Origin: Clostridium niameyense | Lineage (GTDB): Bacteria; Bacillota; Clostridia; Clostridiales; Clostridiaceae | Direction: 5' to 3' | Assembly (NCBI RefSeq): GCF_001243045.1 | Contig: NZ_LN849007.1 | Span: 400,989-464,988 of the forward strand | DNA: 64,000 nt | In this document: positions 1 to 8,162 of the stretch, piece after piece | How the letters are laid out: the number at the start of each line of letters is the position of its first letter | Numbering within the stretch: position 1 is the stretch's first letter | Translations under genes and position numbers: made by a program | Notes under the pieces: generated by a model | What the model was told of the DNA's origin: nothing | Seen by the model: the letters and a program-made list of their open reading frames with translations, nothing else | Database searches by the model: none

Positions 1-531
1 TAGTGTCCACCCACCACAATTATTAGAATTATCAGTGGCTTCACTTGTTACAGGAAATTCAGCTACTGAATATTTAGCACTCATGCTTTTTTTTATTTCA
101 TTTGTAACTACTGAATAGCAACTATAGAATACTACATCTTTAGTTTTATCTGTAAAATAAGTTTTATCTTGAAAAATATATTCTGTAGGGTAAGGTGGGT
201 CTACGGCTTTTAATCTTACATTATTTGAAACTGGAGGTATTCGATTTTCACCTGGAACTTTGCAACATCCTCCCCAAGATAGTATTGCAAATGCCACATC
301 ACATCCTTTAGGAATGCTTAATGTAGCTGTAGAAGAATCGAATGAATAATTTAATGTTGTATAAGGTGGATAAGTTGCAACTTGGAGATAATCAAGATGA
401 CTCATAAGTGCACCTATAGAATTGGCAGTACCTGCATCTTGAGAATTGTCTTTTTTACTTAATCCAATTGCATTTCCAGTAAAAGTAATGCCACCATTAA
501 TATTTTGAGAAAAAATTAAATCAGTAGCCAT
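1..531 (-). CDS. DUF11-type spore-surface-like protein, paralogue 1 (partial, C-terminus off window)
   Basis: An open frame runs from an ATG at 531 to the left edge without a stop, so the C-terminal part is missing. An AAGGAG-type ribosome site precedes the start. About 177 residues are visible. They align with the N-termini of the two proteins encoded at 722-2443 and 2428-4227: all share FTGN..GLSK near residue 20, a DSIGA/NSIGA block and an NNC(C/G)GWTL motif. No function is proven for this N-terminal module. A sigma-K-like promoter lies just upstream (584-611), which suggests late mother-cell expression. It is separated from the next minus-strand unit by a terminator, so it is its own transcript. 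Confidence 0.75.
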   Translation of the reverse strand, partial: MATDLIFSQNINGGITFTGNAIGLSKKDNSQDAGTANSIGALMSHLDYLQVATYPPYTTLNYSFDSSTATLSIPKGCDVAFAILSWGGCCKVPGENRIPPVSNNVRLKAVDPPYPTEYIFQDKTYFTDKTKDVVFYSCYSVVTNEIKKSMSAKYSVAEFPVTSEATDNSNNCGGWTL

Positions 532-583
532 GCAATACTCCTTTCAAATATTATTTATATGCTTATAAGGCTTTGATTTAATA

Positions 584-611
584 TATTTTATGATATAAGA
601 ATGATAAGGTG
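584..611 (-). promoter_or_regulatory. putative sigma-K promoter for the gene starting at 531
   Basis: Reading the minus strand, AC (610-609) is followed after 16 nt by CATAAAATA (592-584). This matches the sigma-K pattern AC-N16/17-CATAnnnTA, and the -10 lies 53 nt before the ATG. The match is by eye; no scoring was possible. Confidence 0.5.
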
Positions 612-643
612 TTAGATAAAGCGTAATTAAAGATAGATACTAA

Positions 644-683
644 ATTAGCCCTTTTATATTATTTATAATATAAAAGAGCTAAT
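644..683 (-). terminator. terminator after the DUF11 operon
   Basis: A long inverted repeat (TTAGC...TTTTATATTA, loop, TAATATAAAA..GCTAA) lies 40-80 nt beyond the stop codon at 722. It closes the two-gene minus-strand operon and insulates the gene starting at 531. Confidence 0.7.
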
Positions 684-721
684 TACATAATATTTATTAT
701 TAGTAAAATAATATTTTTCTT

Positions 722-2443
722 TTAAAAAAATTGATTTTTGCAACATTTCAAGTCTAAAGTCTTAGGAAAATCCTTTACTGTTATATTTACTACTGAAATA
801 GTTGAACCAGTTCCAGGAGCCTCATCAGCAATTAGCACAGAGAATGAATCTTCTCCTACAAAGTCTACATTTGGGGTATATATCCAACTTCCATCAGAAT
901 TAATATCTACAAAACCATTTTTACAATCACTAGCTAGTGTATAAGTTAATGAGTAATCAGTAGGGGTAACAGCAAGAATCATTCCATTTACAGGATTATT
1001 TTTATAAGTGGTTTCTTTAAAAGTAGAAGAAATAGGATTTAATACTGAAAAAGTAGCTCCTACCTTAGTAGGTTTAGCACTTACAATCCCAGTAAATGAA
1101 CCTCCACTATTTGTAAAATTGTAAGTTGCAGTAGGAGTAAGTGTATATAAAGGTTTATTAGAAGGAAGATGAAGAACATAAGCACTAAAAGTATAAGTTT
1201 CTGTAGCGGATGCTGCTAAAGTAGGATATGAAGGAAAAGTAGTAGTAGTTACCATATTGTTTTTATCATAAGATAAACCATCTGGAAGACTCCAACTTAA
1301 AGAAACATTTGTGGCAGGAGTGGTAGTACTTTTGTTAGTAGTAGTTATTGTGTATTCTATAGTACTACCTACAACAGCTAACTCAGAGTCAGAGCTCACA
1401 GTTAAAGATATATCTGGAGCATTTATATCAAATTGTACTGCAAATGCATTTAACAGATAAGAATCATTAGTAGTCATGAATTTTGTAATTGCAGAAGTTT
1501 GATTATTAGTTAAAAGCTTTGAAACATCAACAGAGGTTATATCTAATCCTTGACGACCACCTACTATATTTTCAGTAGATAAAATATTTTGATTCCTATT
1601 ACCGAAGGTACCACTAATATCAGTGTTACCAGTACTATCATTAATCTGTGAACCAAAGAAGTTATTACTTAAATTTTTAGGACCAGATAAGTTAGTTGTA
1701 GTAGCTGCTGTGGCTCCAAATAAGACTTGATCTCCAGTTACATCAGCACTTCCATGCAGAGCGCTTATAAAAATTTTTCCATTATGATCTCCAGTTGTAG
1801 GAGTTTGAAAACCTAATGAAGATATATCAATTGTGTGTAAAGGACGTATAAAATCTGAAGCTGTAAATAACTTTAAATATCTAGAAGGCAAATTTGGGTT
1901 TTCATATACAACTGCTAAAGTCCAACCACAACAATTATCGGTAGAATTTGTTGGTGACGTTGTACCAATTACATTGCCAACTGTATAAGTTCCACCTAAA
2001 GATTCTTTTACATATTTAGTAACGTTGGCTGAACATATATAGTAACCAATGTCCTCTATAATGGATGAATCCAGAGTGTTAGAAGTTATTTTGTGTATAG
2101 TTGTTGGTGCAGTTGGAGTTGAAAAATTTATTGGTGTATCTAATATATTATAATAATTTTGACTATCTACTTTCCATGTACCACCCCAAATTAAATCTGA
2201 ATACAGTATTTTACTTCCGGAAGGTATATTTAAAACTGCAGATGAAGAATTATTACTAATATCTAAAGTAGTTCCACTAGGGTAAGTTGGAACATTTATA
2301 AGAGAATTAGTAGTTATAAATGCGCCTATTGAATCGGAGGTGCCAATACTTTGGCTATTGGCTTGTTTACTTAAACCTAAAGTATTACCTGTAAATACAA
2401 TTCCACCATTAGTTGTAGTACTAAAAATTAAATGTAATGACAT
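722..2443 (-). CDS. DUF11/Ig-like repeat protein, paralogue 2
   Basis: 573 residues, no signal peptide and no membrane segment. Layout: a conserved N-terminal module (about 1-330, with FTGNTLGLSK, DSIGA and NCCGWTLAVVYEN), a DUF11-type beta-sandwich (about 340-460, DISLTVSSDSELAVVGSTIEYTIT region) and a C-terminal cadherin/Ig-like domain (about 470-560, with GSWIYTPNVDFVGEDSF). Thr/Ser/Asn-rich composition suits an extracellular or surface protein. The absence of a signal peptide fits a mother-cell spore-coat or exosporium protein rather than a secreted one. Its start overlaps the end of the upstream paralogue by 16 nt, so the two are cotranscribed. The function is unproven. Confidence 0.8.
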   Translation of the reverse strand: MSLHLIFSTTTNGGIVFTGNTLGLSKQANSQSIGTSDSIGAFITTNSLINVPTYPSGTTLDISNNSSSAVLNIPSGSKILYSDLIWGGTWKVDSQNYYNILDTPINFSTPTAPTTIHKITSNTLDSSIIEDIGYYICSANVTKYVKESLGGTYTVGNVIGTTSPTNSTDNCCGWTLAVVYENPNLPSRYLKLFTASDFIRPLHTIDISSLGFQTPTTGDHNGKIFISALHGSADVTGDQVLFGATAATTTNLSGPKNLSNNFFGSQINDSTGNTDISGTFGNRNQNILSTENIVGGRQGLDITSVDVSKLLTNNQTSAITKFMTTNDSYLLNAFAVQFDINAPDISLTVSSDSELAVVGSTIEYTITTTNKSTTTPATNVSLSWSLPDGLSYDKNNMVTTTTFPSYPTLAASATETYTFSAYVLHLPSNKPLYTLTPTATYNFTNSGGSFTGIVSAKPTKVGATFSVLNPISSTFKETTYKNNPVNGMILAVTPTDYSLTYTLASDCKNGFVDINSDGSWIYTPNVDFVGEDSFSVLIADEAPGTGSTISVVNITVKDFPKTLDLKCCKNQFF

Positions 2444-4227
2444 GATTCAACACCTACCTTAGGAAAAATAATTTTGTTTACTTTAAGATTTATAGGATTT
2501 TGATATTTAAATACATCTTTTACAATTATAGTTATAGTACAAATGGAAGAATCCCCATTACTATCTGTAACTGATGTAGAGAAGGTATCTGTACCTGTAA
2601 AACCTACCTTAGGAGTATATAACCAACTTCCATCTAAATTAACATTTGAAAATCCATTAGTAGGATTGGAAGCTAATTTATAACTCGATATAGTTGTAGT
2701 AGAACTTATAGCACGTAATTTACCTGTGACCGGAGTGTTTTTATAAGTTATTGCTTGGACATTAGGAAGTAAAGGAGGAAGTAAGAATGCTGAAGTTTCT
2801 GTAGACAACGAATTACTTTGAGTAAGGCCCTGAATAAATCCAATTGTTGATTGAAAATTATAAGTTAACCTAGCTGAATTTGAATATGATGATTTGTCAT
2901 ATGGAAAATCTGTTGCGGTAACATTAAATGTTATTTTTATAGTAGTACCAGGAGCAATAGTACCAAGTTTAACACCATCTTCAATATTTTCAGTAGAGGC
3001 CTTACTATCAACTGTTAAACTATTTGGTACGAAATTCAAACCTTGAGGTAAAGTATCTTTTAATAAACAATTATTTGCAGGAATAGATCCAGTGTTATTT
3101 ATAGTTATTGAATAAGGAAATACAGTATCATTAGGAATAACAAAATCTTCAGTAGATGATTTTGTTATAGTAAATACAGGGGCATTTATATCAATTTGAG
3201 TACCAATGGCATTAGGAAGGTAGGTATCATCAGTAGTAACAAACTTTACTGTAGCAGATGTTTGAGAAGGTGTTAAAGCAGATGTTATATCTATATTAGT
3301 AATGTCTAATCCTTGACGACCACCAATTATATTAGTACCTACATCACTTCCAGTTGTTGCAACAATTTGATTTTGGCTGCCAAAGGTCCCCAGAATATCC
3401 ATTAAACCTTTAGAATTATTAATCTGAGAACCGAAAAAGTTATTAACAGGATTATTAGTTCCAGATAAAGCATTTAAATTATCAGCATCAGGACCAAACA
3501 AAACTTGATCACCAGATATATTTGCATCTCCTTCAAGAGCACTTACAAGTATTCTACCATGGGTAGGTCCTGTCGAAGGCGTTGTAAATCCTGAAATAGA
3601 TATAGAAGACGAAGATGTTGAATCTATAAATTCTCCACCTACAAATAAATTTAAGTTTCTATAAGGTAATGTTGAATTTTTGTATACTACAGCAAGAGTC
3701 CATCCACAACAGTTGTTATTATTTGTAGGAGAAGTAGTTCCAACAACATTACCAACAGTGTAAGTTCCACTCAAGGCTTCAGTAACATAGTTAGTAATAT
3801 TAGCAGAATTAGAATATAAATAAGTGTCGTTATAATTAAATGATGAATCCTGAATTTCAGGGTATATTTTTATAATGTCTGATGAAGAATTAGGTATTGT
3901 CAAATCTATAGGATTCTTTAAATAATTTGTATAGTCTTCTCCAGAAACTTTATAAGTTCCACCCCAAATTAATTGTGCATATAATATGGTACTTTCATCA
4001 GGTATATTAAGCACAGCAGAAGAAGAGTTGCTAAAATAAGCTAGAGTAGTTCCAGGAGGATAAGGGTATGTGGGAATATTAATTTTAGAGTTAGTACTTA
4101 TAAAGGCACCGATTGAATCAGAGGTTCCAGCATTTTGACTATTAGGTGCTTTACTAAGGCCTAATGTGTTTCCTGTAAATACTATAGCACCTGTAGTAGT
4201 AGTACTAAATATATTATTAAATGACAT
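2428..4227 (-). CDS. DUF11/Ig-like repeat protein, paralogue 3
   Basis: 599 residues with the same layout as its downstream neighbour: conserved N-terminal module (FTGNTLGLSK, DSIGAFISTNS, NCCGWTLAVVYKN), DUF11-like domain at about 350-460 (SITINNTGSIPANNC then LPQGLNFVPNS) and a C-terminal Ig/cadherin-like domain with GSWLYTPKVGFTGTDTF. No signal peptide or transmembrane helix is visible. AAAGGAG precedes the ATG. It is the first gene of a two-gene operon read from a sigma-K-like promoter at 4284-4311. The tail after the last domain (ends near VGVESCHYI) overlaps the next gene. Inference: a spore-surface structural protein. Confidence 0.8.
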   Translation of the reverse strand: MSFNNIFSTTTTGAIVFTGNTLGLSKAPNSQNAGTSDSIGAFISTNSKINIPTYPYPPGTTLAYFSNSSSAVLNIPDESTILYAQLIWGGTYKVSGEDYTNYLKNPIDLTIPNSSSDIIKIYPEIQDSSFNYNDTYLYSNSANITNYVTEALSGTYTVGNVVGTTSPTNNNNCCGWTLAVVYKNSTLPYRNLNLFVGGEFIDSTSSSSISISGFTTPSTGPTHGRILVSALEGDANISGDQVLFGPDADNLNALSGTNNPVNNFFGSQINNSKGLMDILGTFGSQNQIVATTGSDVGTNIIGGRQGLDITNIDITSALTPSQTSATVKFVTTDDTYLPNAIGTQIDINAPVFTITKSSTEDFVIPNDTVFPYSITINNTGSIPANNCLLKDTLPQGLNFVPNSLTVDSKASTENIEDGVKLGTIAPGTTIKITFNVTATDFPYDKSSYSNSARLTYNFQSTIGFIQGLTQSNSLSTETSAFLLPPLLPNVQAITYKNTPVTGKLRAISSTTTISSYKLASNPTNGFSNVNLDGSWLYTPKVGFTGTDTFSTSVTDSNGDSSICTITIIVKDVFKYQNPINLKVNKIIFPKVGVESCHYI

Positions 4228-4283
4228 AAGTCAATATCTCCTTTCTTTAGATGTAATATTTATTTGAATATATAAATCTAATA

Positions 4284-4311
4284 TATATTATGAAGTTTTA
4301 AAAATTAAGTT
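4284..4311 (-). promoter_or_regulatory. putative sigma-K promoter for the two-gene DUF11 operon
   Basis: Minus strand: AAC (to 4309), 16 nt, then CATAATATA (4292-4284). The -10 and its following bases (TTCATAATATATATT) are the same as those upstream of the gene starting at 10021. Confidence 0.55.
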
Positions 4312-4420
4312 TCTATATTTTAAAAATAATTATTGAATATAGGGTACGAAAAATGAGTAACATTAATATAATATAGTGATGTATGAATATATTTAAATAT
4401 TTAAAGAGGTGAGTATTAAT

Positions 4421-5242
4421 TTGGATACTAAATTATCTTCAGAAAATTATTTCAATGAATGTATGATAGGTATGAAGGTTTATGATATTTGTAGACAACA
4501 AGATTGTTTAGTACCTACCCTTAATAAAGATTTTCAAGAATCAGGAAAAATACCTATAGATCCAGCAAGAAATGGTACCCAACTTCCTGTAGAAATATTA
4601 AGTCAAGATAAAATGAGTTCAGTTACTATACAACCCAATGATTTATTTCGTCTTAAAGGATTAGTTTCAGATTTGAAAATTGTTCCTGATAGTTTAGAAA
4701 CAACAATAACAGTAAACAGTATAACTAAGAGTAGCTGCTTAGGAGAGGGGTATTGGGATGTATCAATACAGTATAGATTTAATTATGCTATACAACTTTT
4801 TTATGCAAATGATGAATTAGCACATGTATTTATATTAGGTAAGCCTGCCAATGCAATTCAAGCATATAGCGTATATAAAAAACAAGTCACATTATATGGA
4901 GGAAAAGGTGTAAAAGGAGTAGTTAATTGTTTCAGTATATTTCCTAATTTTAATGGAATGAAACCTACACATTTTATACAAGCTAAAGCCGATATATTGT
5001 CAGCTAAAGTTGTTGAATTACCAGAAAATCAATGTAATCCTGATCCCGAAACTTGTACTGCCGTATGTGTAACTATAGGATTATTTACTATAATAGCTTT
5101 AGGAAGAATAGTAAAATATAATAATCTTTCTTTAGGACCTTGCAATATACCTGAATGTGATCAAGAAATACCTGTTATACCTTGCGAATTATTTAATGAA
5201 CTTCCATTTCCATTTGAAGAATTTGATCCTGAGAATGAGTAA
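4421..5242 (+). CDS. cysteine-rich protein, paralogue A (candidate spore-surface protein)
   Basis: 273 residues from a TTG start at 4421, chosen because AAAGAGGTGA lies 8 nt upstream; an in-frame GTG at 4409 overlaps that ribosome site. It has 11 cysteines, concentrated in an N-terminal block (MKVYDICRQQDCL) and a C-terminal block (GPCNIPEC...IPC, then PFPFEEFDP). A similar protein is encoded at 8163-9041, sharing MKVY..CRQQDCL, VTIGLFTII and the GPC.IP.C end. There is no signal peptide; VTIGLFTIIAL is hydrophobic but short. It lies 19 nt before a cysteine desulfurase gene, so the two are probably cotranscribed. Function unknown; cysteine-rich self-assembling exosporium/coat proteins are a plausible analogy, not a demonstrated homology. 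Confidence 0.8.
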   Translation: MDTKLSSENYFNECMIGMKVYDICRQQDCLVPTLNKDFQESGKIPIDPARNGTQLPVEILSQDKMSSVTIQPNDLFRLKGLVSDLKIVPDSLETTITVNSITKSSCLGEGYWDVSIQYRFNYAIQLFYANDELAHVFILGKPANAIQAYSVYKKQVTLYGGKGVKGVVNCFSIFPNFNGMKPTHFIQAKADILSAKVVELPENQCNPDPETCTAVCVTIGLFTIIALGRIVKYNNLSLGPCNIPECDQEIPVIPCELFNELPFPFEEFDPENE

Positions 5243-5261
5243 ATTTAAATAAGGAGAAACT

Positions 5262-6401
5262 ATGATATATTTAGATAATGCAGCCACTAGTTTTCCAAAA
5301 CCCAATGAAGTTTATCATGAGGTTTTAGATTGCATGAAAAATTATTGCGCTAATCCCGGGAGAGGTTCTTATAGTATGGCAATAAAGGCAGAAGAAAAGA
5401 TAATGGAATGCAGAGAAAGAATTTGTGATTTATTTAATATTAAAGATAGTATGAATGTAGTATTTACAAGTAATGCAACTGAAAGTTTAAATATTGCAAT
5501 AAAAGGAATCTTAAGACCGGGAGATCATGTAATAAGTAGTTATATAGAACATAATTCGGTTTTAAGGCCTATAAATACTATGAAAAGTAAGGGAACAGAC
5601 GTTACGTTGGTAAAGGTTAATAAGGAAGGATATATAGATTTAAAAGAATTAGAAGATGCAATAAAATATAACACTAAAGCAATAATAATAAATCACTCAT
5701 CCAATGTATTAGGAACTGTACAGGATATAGAAAAAATAGGTAAGATAGCTAATGAAAATAATATTATCTTTATTGTAGATGCATCTCAAAGTGCAGGAAA
5801 TATACCTATAGATGTAATAAAATCTAATATAGATATACTGGCCTTCCCAGGACATAAATGTCTGTTAGGTCCACAAGGGGTGGGAGGATTATATATTAGT
5901 AATAATATAGAGATTGCTCCTTATACAGAAGGAGGAACTGGAAGTGAGTCTGAACACATGTGTCAGCCTAATTTTTTACCAGATAAATTTGAAAGTGGTA
6001 CCAAAAACACCCCAGGAATTGTGGGGTTATGTGAAGGATTAAAATTTATAAAAAGAGTTGGCATAGAAAATATAAGAAGACATGAAATGTATTTATGTAA
6101 ATATTTAATAGAGTGTTTAAGTGAACTTCCTAATATAACTATATATGGACATACAAATTTTAAAAGTAGAACTTCTGTTGTATCTTTTAATATTAAAAAT
6201 ATAGATAGTTCTTATGTTGGATATATATTAAACAAGAGTAGTATTTGTGTTAGAACAGGATATCATTGTGCACCATTAATTCATAGTATAATAGGTACTA
6301 GAAATAAGGGTACTGTAAGAGTAAGTCCTGGATATTTTAATACAAAAAAAGATATAGGACTATTAGTAGAACAAATTAAAAAAGAACTAGAGGTCACATA
6401 G
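5262..6401 (+). CDS. cysteine desulfurase family protein (NifS/SufS-like, EF2568 type)
   Basis: 379 residues of a fold-type I PLP aminotransferase class V enzyme, which takes sulfur from L-cysteine to form a protein persulfide and alanine. Visible hallmarks: N-terminal YLDNAATSFPKP, NHSSNVLG, the DASQSAG aspartate region, the PLP lysine K199 in FPGHKCLLGPQG, and the persulfide cysteine C336 in RTGYHCAPL. Length is normal. It resembles the short-loop family often named cysteine desulfurase EF2568, known from selenium/molybdenum hydroxylase neighbourhoods. Here it lies 19 nt after a cysteine-rich protein gene, an odd partner. It could supply sulfur, or oxidatively modify its neighbour; both are guesses. 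Confidence 0.88.
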   Translation: MIYLDNAATSFPKPNEVYHEVLDCMKNYCANPGRGSYSMAIKAEEKIMECRERICDLFNIKDSMNVVFTSNATESLNIAIKGILRPGDHVISSYIEHNSVLRPINTMKSKGTDVTLVKVNKEGYIDLKELEDAIKYNTKAIIINHSSNVLGTVQDIEKIGKIANENNIIFIVDASQSAGNIPIDVIKSNIDILAFPGHKCLLGPQGVGGLYISNNIEIAPYTEGGTGSESEHMCQPNFLPDKFESGTKNTPGIVGLCEGLKFIKRVGIENIRRHEMYLCKYLIECLSELPNITIYGHTNFKSRTSVVSFNIKNIDSSYVGYILNKSSICVRTGYHCAPLIHSIIGTRNKGTVRVSPGYFNTKKDIGLLVEQIKKELEVT

Positions 6402-6416
6402 TGTATCTCTAGTTCT
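6383..6416. terminator. hairpin between convergent genes
   Basis: A 10-bp stem (AGAACTAGAG / CTCTAGTTCT) has the stop codon of the desulfurase gene in its loop. It lacks a clear U-run, so it may be a weak or bidirectional terminator. Confidence 0.45.
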
Positions 6417-6420
6417 CATA

Positions 6421-8007
6421 CTAATTAATACCAAAAAATTTTTTTAATAAAGATGAATTTTGTTTATTTATAAATTTATTTTTTGTATTATTAAGTTCAT
6501 CAGTTAAATAGAAAATTTTTTCTTCATAATTTTTCAATTTACTATTTAAGTCATCTATAATAATTTTATACTCTTCTATTTCTTTTTCAAAATTATTTTT
6601 ATTTTCCAGAGTTATGCTTTTGGACAATTCTAAATCAGAAAAATTTTTCTTGAACTCAGAAATAACTTTATTTTTTTCTAATAGTAAAGTAGTTAGTTCA
6701 TTTATTTTATAATTATTTACTTCTAAATTCGATTTTTCATTTAATAAAGTATCATATTTTTGCTTTAGAGAGGAATAATTAGCTTGTATGTTATTTAGTT
6801 TATTAAACAACACTGATGATCTACTTCTTTCGTTTTGTATGAGTGAACTTAGTTGATTAATTATTTCATTTTTATTTAAAATTTCTTCTTTATAGGAAGA
6901 AAAGTTATCTTTTATATTAGTAATACATTTATTTTGTTTTCTGGGAATGTGTTCTTTATATTTAAAGTTATGATTTAATTCATAACTTTTTTTTATTGAA
7001 ATAGATAGCGTAGTTGGGAAAAACGTTAATCCGTTATCAGGAGTAATATATAAATGATTTGTGCAAGCATATTTATTATTAAATTTTTCATTATGATAAA
7101 AATAAGCAGTTTTTAATAAAGATTTAGGCAAAGGCTCTTTTTTCAAAACGCTTACATTTAAACCATTGTCTTTAGAAAAACAACTATAAATAGAATTATT
7201 ATTAATCCACATATCCCAAATAGTATCTTTTAATTTAAAAAAGCAAGGCAAGACTATATCCTTCGAGTTTTTAAATATAGTAATATAATTTAGATCTAAA
7301 AATAATCCAGAACAATGGATTAGTAGGTTTTGTGAATTATCATTTTTTATATATAAGATGTGGATTGTATTATTATTACAGCACAATGAGAAATTTTTAT
7401 ATGGTTTTAAATTTTTATCTATTGTATAGCAATCTGACCATTTACAATTTTGATGATTAAATAGTTTATATACTAATTCATAATCTTTAACTAATTTTTC
7501 ATATAGAACTACAAAGCTTCCATCATCTAATATGTTTATATCAAATGGCTTATGGGCATTAATTATATTATTATCTATAACAATAGGTTCAGAAAGATTA
7601 AATTTTGAATTAATTGTTTGATAAAAAAGGATTTGAGTAGAGTCGGATGTCAAATTGATACTATAAAAAATATGAATAGTATCATGATAATAAAAAGCTT
7701 TTATATTTGCCTTCTTAATTGAAGTTCCTTTCCATTTAAGAATTTTTTTATGAGTCCATGTTTTATTTGAAAAAACACTCATTACAATATTTCCGTTAGT
7801 TTTTTGATATATTAAACATAGTTTATTTTTAGGAAGAGGTAATACAGTAAAAGAATTATTACACTGTTTTTCTAAAATAGAAGCGTTAGACCATTTATTA
7901 TTAATAAGTTGTCTATAGACAATGCCAAATTTCGAATTGTATGTTATATTCCATAAATTTTTGTTAGACATTCTTATTGTATAGAAGTCATTATTTAAAA
8001 ATTCCAT
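6421..8007 (-). CDS. hypothetical protein: beta-rich N-terminus, C-terminal coiled coil
   Basis: 528 residues, unrecognised. Residues 1-290 are beta-rich with repeated W/F-K-turn segments (NKWSNASI, NKTWTHKKI, CKWSDCYTI) roughly 45-50 residues apart, suggestive of a propeller-like or lectin-like fold. Residues about 365-515 are a long heptad-like coiled coil rich in Asn, Lys, Glu and Leu. There is no signal peptide. Such a head-plus-rod build would suit a filament or spore appendage component, but this is inference only. Upstream is a possible sigma-E promoter (GAATTTT, 14 nt, CATATATT). It sits between the two cysteine-rich protein genes, on the opposite strand. Confidence 0.7.
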   Translation of the reverse strand: MEFLNNDFYTIRMSNKNLWNITYNSKFGIVYRQLINNKWSNASILEKQCNNSFTVLPLPKNKLCLIYQKTNGNIVMSVFSNKTWTHKKILKWKGTSIKKANIKAFYYHDTIHIFYSINLTSDSTQILFYQTINSKFNLSEPIVIDNNIINAHKPFDINILDDGSFVVLYEKLVKDYELVYKLFNHQNCKWSDCYTIDKNLKPYKNFSLCCNNNTIHILYIKNDNSQNLLIHCSGLFLDLNYITIFKNSKDIVLPCFFKLKDTIWDMWINNNSIYSCFSKDNGLNVSVLKKEPLPKSLLKTAYFYHNEKFNNKYACTNHLYITPDNGLTFFPTTLSISIKKSYELNHNFKYKEHIPRKQNKCITNIKDNFSSYKEEILNKNEIINQLSSLIQNERSRSSVLFNKLNNIQANYSSLKQKYDTLLNEKSNLEVNNYKINELTTLLLEKNKVISEFKKNFSDLELSKSITLENKNNFEKEIEEYKIIIDDLNSKLKNYEEKIFYLTDELNNTKNKFINKQNSSLLKKFFGIN

Positions 8008-8043
8008 AAAGAACTCCTTTTTAAAATTACTTTTTATAGAATA

Positions 8044-8073
8044 TATGATTATTTGTATTTAAAAATTCATATA
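8044..8073 (-). promoter_or_regulatory. possible sigma-E promoter for the coiled-coil protein gene
   Basis: On the minus strand GAATTTT is followed after 14 nt by CATATATT. This is close to the sigma-E pattern (kmATATT, about 14 nt, CATACAmT), with one mismatch in the -35 and two in the -10. In such AT-rich DNA chance matches are possible. Confidence 0.3.
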
Positions 8074-8162
8074 AATTTTTTCATATATATCACATAAATT
8101 TGGAAAAAACATATTATGTTATTAGGGATTATATATTAATAATTATTTATAGGAGGATATAT

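Noticed and set aside
4330-4420. Sporulation promoter for the cysteine-rich protein gene at 4421 (CATTAATATA near 4362).
   Set aside because: The -10-like sequence has an extra base against CATAnnnTA and no AC at the right spacing; no call made.
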